Shown piece by piece: positions 25,578 to 36,843 of a stretch of DNA of 64,000 nt (the first letter of the stretch is position 1; each line of letters begins with the position of its first letter). Both the position numbers and the translations under genes were made by a program. A model generated the notes under the pieces. That model did not search any database. It saw only the letters and a list, made by a program, of their open reading frames with translations, and had not been told where the DNA came from. This stretch comes from Sthenelais limicola (taxonomy: Eukaryota; Annelida; Polychaeta; Phyllodocida; Sigalionidae), in contig OW804095.1 of the NCBI GenBank assembly GCA_942159475.1, positions 88,673,740 through 88,737,739 on the forward strand. The letters run 5' to 3'.

Positions 25578-26315
25578 ATTACCTACCCCACCAGTATTTT
25601 TAGAATTCCAAGCAGAAAATATATCACTCATTACTTATTTTGCTAAAATGATAAATCCTAAAGTATGACAATAATAATTATCAAAAAAAAGATGTGCAAA
25701 AAGTTAATAATTATTCTACATCTTGGCTCAAAATCAAGAAACGTTTATTTTTACTACAAAAATAACTTAAAAATAGGGGTTTTTTGCCCATAAAATCAAT
25801 AATTTTCTTTTCATATATACAAAAGTGGGGTTCGCATTGAGGCTTTCAGTGGGCCTGATACAATTATTTTGGTTAGAAATGTGTAAATTGACAAATAAGA
25901 GTGTAAGGGGTGAAAAACCTAATGTCACAGATTTTGTGGAATTGACCAAATACTAAAATCTGTCTATGTGCATAACTGGTAGAAATATTTTTCTGTTTTG
26001 AAAAAGATTTCTTGTTTTCTTTCAATATTTAAAAAGCATATTCTGCCGTCCTACATGTAGGACGGTGGGTCTATATGGGTTAAGCGAAATAACGATTCAA
26101 AATAGAACTACATTCTGCAGGACTTGTCACAACCCGGCAGGTCATGCAAGCATTGATATGAACCGATAGCAAAGATCCGGAACTATAAACATGGTCAGGT
26201 GGGAGAGGCAGCGTAAGTGCAAGTTTTGCCATCGATTTTCAACGAATTCCAACCATTTTCCAGCTAAAATGTTGGGAAATGTATCGTACCAACCTCTAGA
26301 AAGGTGATAATAAAT

Positions 26316-26455
26316 GCAAAAGTGCCCTTGGGACGATCTGTTGTCCCATATTTCCCTTGGGCTCCACAATCCTGTTCGTTTGCTAACGCAAACTCACAGG
26401 ATTGCTCTGCCCGCGGGAAATATGGGACGACAGATTGTCCCTCGGTCACTTTTGC
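26316..26455. repeat. 140-bp near-complete palindrome
   Basis: GCAAAAGTG pairs with CACTTTTGC at the two ends. Further in, GTCCCATATTTCCC pairs with GGGAAATATGGGAC and CAATCCTG with CAGGATTG. The centre forms GTTTGC-TAAC-GCAAAC. Both strands read similar VVPYFP-containing frames only because of the symmetry. It lies about 390 bases downstream of the Gag-like gene on the minus strand, so it could be a terminal structure of that element or an independent foldback. Confidence 0.75.
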
Positions 26456-26843
26456 CTATAAATACATTCAAATTTACCGCAACAACCAGCAGCGTTAACA
26501 TCAACGACTTGGTATCGAGGAGCCTTCAGAGACGAGAAAACATGAACAACATAATAAATACGCGCATAATCTGCGTCAAAATTCGTAACAAGTTTGCAAA
26601 TATCGCCATAAATACCTCAAACACTATCAAAGTCAGCAGAAATCAGTGTCGAGGAAGAAACAGGGAATAATAAGCATGTCGCAACATCAACTGGGTGTAC
26701 AAACTCTCTGCAGGCAGCCATGACAGACAACACACCATCAACGAGAATAAGCGAGACCTCCGGGTCCTTACACACCTCCGGACATTGCTCATTTACATAA
26801 TTACCACAACAACCAAAATGACTGACCACATCTCCGCCTCATC

Positions 26844-27656
26844 CTATGCGATAGATTCTGACACAGCGCACAAGCTGACACCGTGGTCAGCAGATCCACA
26901 ACCTGAACATTCATGAGAAAAAAAGCACGGCGATTTAGTACAACCTTTATCGTCATTGAATTTGAAACAGAATTTTACTTTCTTGCGATCATTCCTTGAT
27001 ACTGAAGAATTAGCCTGCTTAGAGTTTTCATAGGAATAACATCTCAATACTTCCTCCTGACGTACGTCCGCAAAGGCCCTCAAACCAACCTTATTGGCTC
27101 TATTACGAACAGATTGGTTGTACCAAATACTAGCTTTAGTGGTGTAAACCTGAGATTTAGACTTCTCGAATATGGTAACACAATGATTTACGACCCCCTC
27201 AATCTCATCGTATGGTCTCCTGTCACTTACCAATACACCAACAAGTTTCAAATTTAAAAATAAAAGCGACTCAATATTGTCAATGTTTTCACCTTGTTCG
27301 AGAGCATTTTTCTGGTCGAAGGGGCGTGCCCTATTTCTTGACTTGGACCTAGATCTTGACCTGTTACGACGCCCATGATAAGCAGATACATCATAAATAG
27401 GATCAACGTCCATCATGCTGCCCAAGCTAGATGACGATTTTACTTCAGCTGACTTCTTATTGTCCCGCGTAGAATCAGCAGATTTCTTATTGTCCAGAGA
27501 TGATACCAGTCTCTGTATAATCGTCTCCAATCTGTCCATACGAGCTGACAAACTCTCAGGATCAAAATCAAAATCTTCCTTATTTCGGTCACAATTCTCG
27601 TCAAACAGAGATTGATGCACTGTCAAGCATGAATTACATTGCCTAGACTTCACCAT
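26844..27656 (-). CDS. Gag-like protein of a tyrosine-recombinase retroelement
   Basis: An intact 270-residue frame with an ATG at 27,656. The N-terminus has a CxxC pair (CNSC, residues 8-11), followed by an acidic segment with a predicted helix (ARMDRLETIIQRL). A serine/arginine-rich basic stretch follows (GRRNRSRSRSKSRNRARP, near residues 95-112), then a helical middle region. The C-terminus carries a cysteine/histidine array (KFCFKFNDDKGCTKSPCFFS, then HECSGCGSADHG and a final C). This cluster resembles the zinc-binding tail of ORF1/Gag proteins in DIRS/Ngaro-like retroelements of invertebrates. No reverse transcriptase is visible downstream, so the element is truncated. A recombinase fragment of the same broad class lies 11 kb away (38.6-39.5 kb). 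The family call is from memory of the motif. Confidence 0.6.
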   Translation of the reverse strand: MVKSRQCNSCLTVHQSLFDENCDRNKEDFDFDPESLSARMDRLETIIQRLVSSLDNKKSADSTRDNKKSAEVKSSSSLGSMMDVDPIYDVSAYHGRRNRSRSRSKSRNRARPFDQKNALEQGENIDNIESLLFLNLKLVGVLVSDRRPYDEIEGVVNHCVTIFEKSKSQVYTTKASIWYNQSVRNRANKVGLRAFADVRQEEVLRCYSYENSKQANSSVSRNDRKKVKFCFKFNDDKGCTKSPCFFSHECSGCGSADHGVSLCAVSESIA

Positions 27657-28055
27657 TTTGAATAATCACCAACAATAGCAAGATTAAAAATTTAAAATAG
27701 CCTGCACGACTGTACAGCTCATGTGCAGGTCGAAATATGGAGCAACTGTCCAGGTAGAACAAGTGACGTAATAGTTGCGGGCCACTGATTGGTCCACATG
27801 ATGCAGGTACATTACGTCATAATTAGTTGCTGCGTCAGCCCCAAATATAATCATTGATGGGTTGATTCCACGTATTTTGAGTAGACAAAGCGGAAACCAT
27901 ATAAGGTTTCCCAGTACAAGGGCCTTTGGCGCTTGTACCACCTTTAGTGGGGGAAACCTTATTTTTTGTCATATCTAACTACATGTATATACACAGAGGT
28001 TGTCCTTTGTTCAAAACAAAAAATAAATAAGGTAAATTAAGGTATTACCTAATAC
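27657..28055. other. Region upstream of the Gag-like gene
   Basis: No coding sequence is seen. On the plus strand, GGAAACC-ATATA-GGTTTCC at 27,891-27,909 and later GGGGGAAACC form nested inverted repeats with GTACAAGGGCC...GCTTGTACC (27,915-27,940). This could be part of a terminal repeat or leader of the retroelement. Confidence 0.35.
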
Positions 28056-28290
28056 ATGGAAAAGGGCAACTGTTGTCCCCATTCCAAAAAAAGGCAATTC
28101 TACACCAGTAACCAATCTACGACCCATTTTCCTAACTCATGTTGCTGTCAAACTATTAGAAAAGTATGTCAATAACCAGGTATAACAGTTCCTAGATGTC
28201 CATAATCTACTAAGTTCAGTACAAGGAGGGTTTCGAAAAAACTCTTCCACTACTGAAACAATTAACTTGTTTATATGTACAAATTACTAA
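28056..28290 (+). mobile_element. LINE reverse transcriptase fragment, part 1
   Basis: The plus strand encodes ATVVPIPKKGNSTPVTNLRP, then VAVKLLEKYVN and, after one stop, QGGFRKNSSTTETINLF. This is the N-terminal RT block (P-KKG, RPI, E-K, Q-GFR, ST) of CR1/RTE-like LINEs. The reading frame has a stop near 28,186. The expected next block is found 2.9 kb downstream at 31,225, so the two parts were probably contiguous before an insertion. Confidence 0.7.
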
Positions 28291-28304
28291 ATAATATGAA
28301 CCAA

Positions 28305-31223
28305 CCCGATGTGCAATAGAGCAGTTCTAATATGATTTTTACCTGGACATTTACACCTGATTCTGACCTCGTGCTTTACTAGTCAAAAACGCAGTTATGA
28401 TGCACTCAGTGAGGCACATTCATTGTGCTGTTGGAAAGGTACATTTTTGCTCAGAGAAATATTTGAAGGGTATCAATATTCCCCAAAGATTTTGAAGAGA
28501 ATTTAGGGCAGTGCATGTGTTGCCCTCTCTTTATATATGCATCATTTTATTTTCATAAATTCTACCATCCTGATTATGAGCCTGACAGGATAGCGTCACT
28601 CTATTGATGTGTCCCAGCTGTTTGTTGTCACTGCCTCACCCAGGCCATTAGGGACAATATATATGTACAGTCACTAGGGTGTTTTGATCACAGCATTTTT
28701 CAATATCAAACAGGTATATAACACACATAAACTATAGATGTATATCACTCAAACCATAACTATGGACATGATGTGGAATATCTGTAGTGGTATAAATGCC
28801 AAACAAGTGTATTAGAGGTACTTTTACTATAAAAAACAATTGTAAATGCACCCCAGTTACCAGTTGCGTAACCTGGTGAAAACAGTGACGCCACCTGGTG
28901 AGAACAACTTGCAGGAATATCCCTTGTAGGCAGAGTATTGCATAATGATTATATGAGGCTGGGTCCATACCCTGTGTTAATAATTGCGTAAATGTTTAAT
29001 TCATCAACATAAATATGTTATGTATAATATTAGGTGAAATACACCATCCCATACAAATACATTATTTCAATAATATATTTGCATGAAATTGTGTATTTGT
29101 TGATATATCCTATCTGAATAAAACACGAAATATAAATGAAATAAATGGTCACCATCCCCTCCTGATATGCTTACTGCCTGAAACCTACTAACTTATCCCC
29201 CAACTAGACAATACCAACTCAACCAGCAGCAAGCCTTATCAACCTAAGTGCTCTCCCATATCCACCCCACCCACCAAAACTCCTACCCCAGGACAACACC
29301 CCTCCAAGAGAAGCTTGGATTTCCACTCATCGCAAACAGCTGATGACCACGACGATCACCCTACCTCAAATGGATGACTTCAACATGACCCAACCAATAG
29401 AGGGCATATCGAGGACCCTCTATCACTTGATGCTATCTATTAAATCACTGGACAATGAAGTTGGCAAGGCTTTCGCCAACCTTCTCGAGCAACACGGTTA
29501 CTTACATTGTACATAAAATACACCTGGACCACTACCAGACACTACAAACAACATCAACACTCATACACTAAACGCTAAATACTTATTGTTAAAGCTCAGA
29601 ATAGGGACTTCAAATTATAGATCCCTTCTTACTTATCTTAACATTTCACATATTATATATGGTTGAATAAAAAAAATTCAATTTACACTCCTGTATCTCT
29701 ATCATTCAACACGATTTCAACTACTCTAATCCCTACCTAACTCATTAACCAATCAAATCGCTCACCTATGATCTACACATTCTTACACATGTGTACACTT
29801 GTGTACACATCGATCGGCTATATAAGGCAGACTTCAAACATTCTACGGACACCTCTGAGGAAGACCTCCACCGATCAAAACGCGTTGGGTTCATTATGAA
29901 ATAAAAATGCTTCAAAACAACAGTCTGAATCAGTAATTTGTGGAGAAACTCTTACCTTAACATCTAATGAAATAAATAGTAAATCCTTTCGTTAGGAGAC
30001 AATGGTTGACGATTGGAATGCAAAATTTGTATTTTCCAGCCAAGTTTTGAAGGTGTATTTGTCGGAAATGTGTATTCGTATCGATTCTTTTCATAAAATT
30101 ATAATTTACTGATCAAGGAATGGTGTTGGAATCATTAGATTTGTTCTTGATATTAAGTCAATGATCCTAAATGTAAATGCAAAAAAGAGTTGCTCAAATA
30201 TGAAAAGTTTTCTTTTTATAGCAGTTGGAACATGTATTCGTGGGAAATCAGATTAATAATGTGGTAGAAATTATAAAAGTATGTATTAAATCCGGAAGAG
30301 AATTTGGGAAGTAATATGGAGTATAATATGTAATATGTATATTTGGATAATATGGAGGTAGCATTACATTGTTTAGTTTATTGGAGAGGGGTTTCTATGC
30401 TGAGTGTCAGAGACTGAGTGTGAGTGTCAGAGAGTGGAGTGTCAGATATGTGCGTCATTAGGTGTTGAATGGCATGCAGGTAAGTGAGCAGTGGCAGGTA
30501 TTATGGACTGTTGTAGCTTGGTTGTGTTGTAGAATTTTATGGTATGTATATAGTTGTCGGTGCGGATTTGGTTTGAACTATTATTTGTGATAGAACATTT
30601 CAGGGTGTTTAGGTTGTACAGATGAATATATGAAATTCTCAAACAGATACAATACGCTCCTTGGATCTGGTTTATAAATGTGGTTTTGATACTCCCAACG
30701 ATGTGCTACTGACCAGGTGTAAAACACACAGCTATGATGCACTCAGTGAGGCACTTTCATTGCTATTGCTATGTGAGGGAGAGGGAGGCAGTTACCGAAT
30801 AAAAGTTATTCATTCGTAATCATTATTCATACAAATAAACAGGACATTCAGGTACAGGTTTAATTCATAAGTATTTTATTCTTTATAGGCCTGTAACAGT
30901 TTAACATTTACCTTGAAAAACGCTGTATTCACCATGAATGTTTTCATACATTGCCTTATGAAATATAATAATATTTTGGGGACAGGCAGAGATAGGCAAT
31001 ACTCTTATTTGGGGTGGAACTTTGACTAGCATTCAATAATTCAACTGCATGTTGCTAGTGCATTGATACCAGATTTATATATATATTTGATACGCATCTT
31101 TGAAGAGCATCTTATGATGATCATTGCATCATGTGTAAAACTGCTTTTTTGAGCGGATTGCACTTTTGTGACTGGTCAGTGGCACTTTTTCATGCACTGA
31201 CGGATTTTCCAATGCACATCGGG
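28305..31223. mobile_element. Insertion of about 2.9 kb splitting the LINE RT
   Basis: The inserted DNA is bounded by CCCGATGTGCA (28,305-28,315) and its exact inverted copy TGCACATCGGG (31,213-31,223), an 11-bp candidate terminal inverted repeat. An internal block, TATGATGCACTCAGTGAGGC, occurs near 28,395 and again near 30,733. A 70-75 codon open frame at about 29,290-29,517 has no recognisable domain. A motif resembling Penelope-type tails is at 29,851-29,892. I could not find a convincing target duplication, so the class is unresolved. Confidence 0.45.
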
Positions 31224-31224
31224 A

Positions 31225-31562
31225 AGGTAAACTTAGTAGCTTGGTTTTCTTCGATTACCAAAAAGCCTTTGATTCCATAGACCACAGTCTCCTACTTTCT
31301 AAACTGAAAGCATATTGTCTTCCTATGGTTCCAATCAAGGATAAAGAATTACCTATTTTACCGAGAACAAAATTCAATAATATAAATTTGGAGTACCTGC
31401 CGATCCAACATGGCGTACCACAGGGTTCCATATTCAATATTGTTGTTAATGACATAGCCAAACTTAATCTACAGGGTAATATCCTCTTTTTTGCAGACGA
31501 TATCGTATTAATTAATGAGTCTCACATAGAAGGCCTGCTATTGACAAACTGTCAAGGTGATA
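31225..31562 (+). mobile_element. LINE reverse transcriptase fragment, part 2
   Basis: The frame contains FFDYQKAFDSIDHSLLLSKL (RT motif A region, first catalytic Asp), then IQHGVPQGS (motif B) and ILFFADDIVL (motif C with the FADD catalytic pair). It continues from the block at 28.06-28.29 kb. After about 31,560 similarity fades, so the fragment is truncated on its 3' side as well. Confidence 0.75.
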
Positions 31563-33952
31563 CTAAATTTCTCATTGTACTGATCTCATTTGCACAATTT
31601 ACTGTCAATATTTACCTATTCAACATTACTGATATATATCTAAAATATTATCTTAGACATGCATCATTATCAGTAATCGACGTAGCCCCCATAGTATACA
31701 GGAATGAAGGACGTTCATCTTTAATCCTATGTAAATGTGTATAATCAAAATCTTTCAATAAGTCCCTTTGCACGAGAGCACCATTATGTCCCATGTTAGA
31801 ATAATAGAATTATCATAAATACCCAATTCCATTCAGGCCCAATGAGCAACATAAATATCGTAGTGCATTTTGATTAATTGAAATGTGCTTACTTGTCCTC
31901 CCACTGAGCAACCACACACTACTGGTGGTAGGCCAGTGGGATTGACAAATGAAGTCATTTAGGAGTGGCTAAGGAATTAGTCCGATCATGCAACCACCAA
32001 TGTTAAACTCCTGGTTAAGCTTCTCCAAGTATATAGTGTTTACATTGTAAATTAGCTTTAGAGAAAACATTCCAGAAGGGAGCAAACCTTTAAGCATGGG
32101 TTTGTGGATTCTCTTGTAGGTGTGATTCTTTCGAAATATTACAAAAACATCATTGGTATCGCCTTGAGATACCTGATAAAGCAAATGTGATATGCCACTG
32201 GAAGATGAGTCAAAGGTTGCAAAACTGATATTTTTCACAGTGCTTTATTCACAAAATCTCTCTGTAGCAATGTTTTTTGCGGTATCTAGCGCTTTCAGTC
32301 GTATGACTATTATGTGTATACCAAATTTAAATACAGTGTATTAAATATATCTTTGCGTGTACGGTGTATGGTTACTTTGCTAGTAAGTGTCCACCGAGAA
32401 ATATTGCAACCTCTTTTTGAAATATAAAATACTAGATTTCCTAAATATTTGTCATTGGAGTCCGCTTAATCTCATCTTTGCAAATATGACGGTATCTCAA
32501 ATCCATTCTTCTGCGACACATCACATTTATGATTTAATAGGGAACTTATCAAGTACAGCTGATGACAAATATGTTCGACTTCATGCAAATTCTAATTATG
32601 TACATTCTACCTGGTAGCTTATTTTCATCAATGGCATGATTTTTTTCTAGCGATGAGTCACACACTTTTATCAGAACAGAAGGGGAAACTGTACAAGTAT
32701 GCTTGTCTAGTCATTAAATACGTACTAGGGGTATGCTGCGTTCTCCTTGAAGAATGTTAGTTGTAAATTGATTTTGTATTTGTTTTTGTATTCGGACTAT
32801 ATATAAAGCTAATTTTCATTGACGATTTCTTTGACGATTTAGATAAAAAGAAAATGAGCTAAAGTACAAATACAAAATCCTCTTTTTCCCCTCGGAAGTT
32901 TTGACGTGAGGTTTGACGTGGTAGGGGATATCAGGCTTTAGTTTCTAACTCGAGTATTGCTTCTGAACTCAAAATGAAATGTTTACCTTATAGAATTTAC
33001 ATCAGAGGCCTGATTGAGCGTATATGTATCACTATTATTAATATTTTGATATATTATTCAAGTAATAATGAACCTACATTCACCCTTTATCAATTTAATT
33101 AACTATTCTTTGTAATGTGTTTCCTTATTGATTAGCATTCCTTTCTATAAATAATCAGTTATATATTGTTATTCCTAACTTGCATTTTCAATCATCTAGT
33201 CAGTTACTATCCTGTACTTTGTATATTATATTTCAAATAACAAACGATTAAATCTAAGCGAGTAGATACCTGTATTTCTGTACTTTCGTAGAAATTACAA
33301 CACTATTATACTAAAGAACATATAGTCAACCTCTGTACTACCTGCTTATAAATATTTTACCTGGCACAACTGGCATGCCCGCCATACAACCATTTCGCCT
33401 TGGGGAGCTATTTATATTTTACAATGCGATTATACCTGTTGCGTGTTTTAACATAATTGTCACAAACATTCGAATATTGAATTGATCGATTCTGCTAAGT
33501 GCTTGAGTCATCTATTACATCTTCCTAGCTTAGATATACTCGAAATGACTTGGCAAAGATCCGTCCAGCCCCAGGGATACTGCCATATCCCGTAGGTTGT
33601 GTCTGGGATATAATTATAGAGAATTCTATAGAGGCCTGAATGTAGAGAAATCGCCTGCATACTCACTTGCAACTGAGTGTTCCCCTTCCTTCGGGCTTAC
33701 AAAGTCAAACTTTTCTTCCAGATAATGGTTTTAGTATAGTTGCCATGTCTACCAGGTTAGAAAAACTATATTGTCTATGACGATTATCACACGTGCAAAA
33801 TGGTGAAATAGATACTATGGAACTCATATAACAGAAGAAGCAATAACATACCTACCCAAAGGTAAGTGTCCACCCATCATCGTATCCCTATCATTTCATT
33901 TTATCTCCTCTAGCTTGGGGCCAACGATTTATCCATGATGCCTAAGTAAATC
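31563..33952. other. Noncoding stretch, no gene supported
   Basis: The short frame at 32,387-32,617 overlaps the dispersed repeat shared with 10,495-10,580. I see no host gene or RNA gene. Confidence 0.5.
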
Positions 33953-34325
33953 GGTCTGGCCACTGTTGACAAAATGGTGTCGATGCAAAGACGATGGAAT
34001 TGCTGGCGATGCACGTCGATGAGGATACTATCGGTGGGGGCATCGTCTTGGCATCGACAAAGAACAAAAGCTCGGCAACTATAGAAATAATGTTTATGCT
34101 TCTATATATGTGGAATCTCATCGACCTTTCATCGCCACTACCCTTAACGATGCAATTTTTACATCGCCCACTCATTGCCAGTCATCGCTGGCTATTGCCG
34201 AAGGCATATATAGCGATGGCAGGTCGATTCAAAGACGATGCAATACATTTCACAAAATTCTTTATCGACTACCTCACCGCCACTACTAACGCATCGCCAA
34301 CGATTTAGTTGACAGTGGCCGGACC
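33953..34325. mobile_element. MITE-like element with GGTCYGGCCACTGT ends
   Basis: The left end GGTCTGGCCACTGTTGAC matches the inverted right end GGTCCGGCCACTGTCAAC with two mismatches, over a 373-bp element. The interior is rich in CATCG/CGATG words that allow extensive self-pairing, and it has no coding capacity. The phrase GCCAACGATTTA occurs just outside the left end (33,920) and just inside the right end (34,297). No certain target duplication was found. Confidence 0.55.
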
Positions 34326-34443
34326 ACTTAAGCGTTTAATGATCAATTTATTGACTTTTGAAGCATGTGCTTTCCTTTTGATGTTTTTTTTACTGAATCC
34401 TTGCTTTGTTAGAATATGTTTAAAAATAAAAATAAAAAATGCA

Positions 34444-34616
34444 GTCTAGGCCCACAGCTTCTCAGATCAGATAAGAATAGGTAATTGATTGGACGCCTAC
34501 TGCGCTAATGGTTTTCCTGGAGTAGGCGTCCCAATGGGATTATAATGGCGTTTTGCGGTTAGAAGTGAGAAGTTTTCCCAAAGTTTGAAAGGACTCTATC
34601 AACTCTGGGCCTAGAC
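34444..34616 (+). mobile_element. MITE family copy 2
   Basis: 173 bp with terminal inverted repeats GTCTAGGCCCACAG and CTCTGGGCCTAGAC. It shares CTTCTCAGATCAGAT and GGACGCCTACTGCGCTAATG with the copies at 8.8 kb and 36.7 kb. Confidence 0.7.
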
Positions 34617-36664
34617 AATTTAACCCATAAAGGCAAAAGGGTTGGTTGGGTGCAGGGTTCAACTACAATTCTTACAATGATAATTACATATCATCACAAT
34701 AATAATACGACCGTGTGACATTGTTTTGCCTTACAGTATAACCTGTATCACTGCTTATTTCAAATTTTGCCTGATATTTACATTTGAGTGCAGCTCTTTC
34801 AAAAAGGTTTGGCATAATAAGAAACCAGACTTGAGGAAACCCCTTGCAATGGCCGTTCACTCTGACACTCAAAATATGTACTTAAGAACAGCAGGCTATC
34901 ACCACTTCGGTATTTACAACGGTTCTGATATAGGTCTGACCGAGGGAGCGGGGTGAGGAGTTTAGCCAATACCGCCTGGTATGAGTGCGGCGGAGAGGAA
35001 GGCAAGTGTACAAATTACCCAAACTAGAAGGCCAGTTGACTGCTATTTGTTTACTCTTCTCTTATCTCAAATACCTCTTTCTATTAGAAGCTCTCGTAAA
35101 GTAATTATACATATTTTGTTCGTCACGGTGGATTATTTTGGATTTAATTTTTATTTTATTCCCCGATGATGCGAGTCTAAAAAGAAGCATATCAATGATA
35201 TGAAAGAAACATAGCAACCAGGCTGAGATCTGAGAGGACGCACACATTATTTTAACAGCAAATATTTAAGCCGAGTTAAAGTAAAAAGAACCCTGTAATA
35301 AATCTCAATGCGTCTACTTGGGGTTTGAGGAACCGGACGAACTCAATGCAAGAAACGTGCCCTCACTTCACCTCGCGAGACTTGACTCGGTAACTAAACC
35401 CAAAGCCAAATACCAGGTTTGTTCCGGTAACATGAAAAGAAAAACATGGGTGTTCAATCAGCGATCACCATCAGAAAGTCTCATCAAAACAACTATTCCG
35501 AGGATGAATCGATGAGTTGGTATTAAAGATAACTCAAGAGGATCCGTAGATTCAACAAGAATGCGACATAAAGATCACCTGGAATATCAAAGATAAGAAC
35601 ATATTCCACTGCTGTCTTATGATGTTGTAAAATGCACTTCATTATTTATGCAAATATAGGTTGTTGAGAGAGATAAGAGAACCTCGTATGTTCCGCTTTC
35701 TTCAAATGCATCAGAGAGTAATTCAACTCAGGTTAGTACATAGTTTAAGTTATGTTTGGCCAGAAGCCAGGTTCGTGTTAAATAGGATAATATTCATCCT
35801 GAGCTCAACATACAACTTGTGAAAAGTATTTCTTTAGCATGTGCTGAAGGTACCGTCAGTTGTTTGCTGTTACTCAGCTTCCTGTAAGGGTATAAGATAA
35901 CATAAGATAAGTTGTTTTTTATTTGCCACTTTCATAGAGTACAGAGGAGTACAAATGTATGTGCTGTAGGTTACCCCTTCCCCTCCCCCTCCCCTCCCTG
36001 CTCCTTCCAAAGAAATTGAAGAGGTCTGAGGTTAGTTTTAACTCTAAAACAACTATCTGTGGTAGGATGTCGAGGTATCCTCAAAATATGTTCATATGCT
36101 AGCATGAGGAGATTTCTTAAAATAAATGTGTGCATATTGTATAGATTTCCTCAGAAACAATGGCGTGAATGTATACTATTTCTAGTTCTCATTTATAAGA
36201 TGATCATGTAAATATTTGCATGGAAAATGTATTTCTCTCAGGATTTCACAGAACTTTTACGTTATTAACATTGATCTATATAAACGCCATGAAACGTGAG
36301 GTTACACAATTGAACAGAATATAATTTATATCTACTGAACCTGAGAATATGGTATATAATTTTCAAGAACCCAATGACATATATAGCGATTTTCCTATAT
36401 AGCGACATTAATGTTTGAAGAAGTAAAATGGGGATGTCACTAGAGGTCAGCTCAGTTGCCAGAAGTTAATCAAATTATGGACAAAAGCTGTGGGGAAAGG
36501 TGCTATAGTTGTCTAATCCAAAACGCTTCCCTTGAAAGTCTACTTTACAAACGTTTACCGGGATCTGATCTTCGATGGACTCTTTGGTTTGTGAAAGGCC
36601 ATTGTGACATGACCTCCCTATATTATGACACTGCTGTTTGATTTATTATTAACTTTCTAAAGCA
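34617..36664. other. Noncoding stretch, no gene supported
   Basis: No recognisable coding region. Short frames at 34,726-34,956 and 35,318-35,515 lack domains and splice context. Confidence 0.5.
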
Positions 36665-36843
36665 GTCTAGGCTCAGAGTTAAGAGAGTCCTTCCAGACTC
36701 AGGGAAAACCTCTCGCTTTAAACAGCGAAATGCCATAAGGAATTTCACTAGGTCACCTACTCCAGGGCCAGGAAATCGATTCATTAGTGCAGTAGGCGTC
36801 CAATCACTGACATACCATTCTTATCTGATCTGAGAGGCCTAGA
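36665..36843 (-). mobile_element. MITE family copy 3 (inverted)
   Basis: The same family as 34,444-34,616 in the opposite orientation: GTCTAGGCTCAGAG at the left, CAGTAGGCGTCCAATCA in the middle, and ATCTGATCTGAGAGGCCTAG at the right. Confidence 0.7.

Larger units (their letters stand above)
22249..26079. mobile_element. piggyBac-like non-autonomous foldback element
   Basis: The ends are CCCACTTAGACCCA and, inverted, CCCATATAGACCCA. Both are flanked directly by TTAA (22,245-22,248 and 26,080-26,083), the target site used by piggyBac transposases. The 3.8-kb interior has no transposase frame. Most of its left part is a large imperfect inverted repeat: about 22,380-23,060 pairs with about 23,150-23,800, for example GGGCCGTTTCTATGGT against ACCATAGAAACGGCCC, and ATTCTGGAATGTGACAT against ATGTCACATTCCAGAAT. 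A palindromic CCTACATGTAGGACGG box occurs near 22,383, 23,791 and 26,050. The right part carries repeated GTACCCACCC boxes and a nested foldback. I infer mobilisation by a transposase encoded elsewhere. Confidence 0.75.

Noticed and set aside
26264..26670. Paired frames on both strands with similar VVPYFP sequences
   Set aside because: The similarity is produced by the DNA palindrome at 26,316-26,455, not by two genes.
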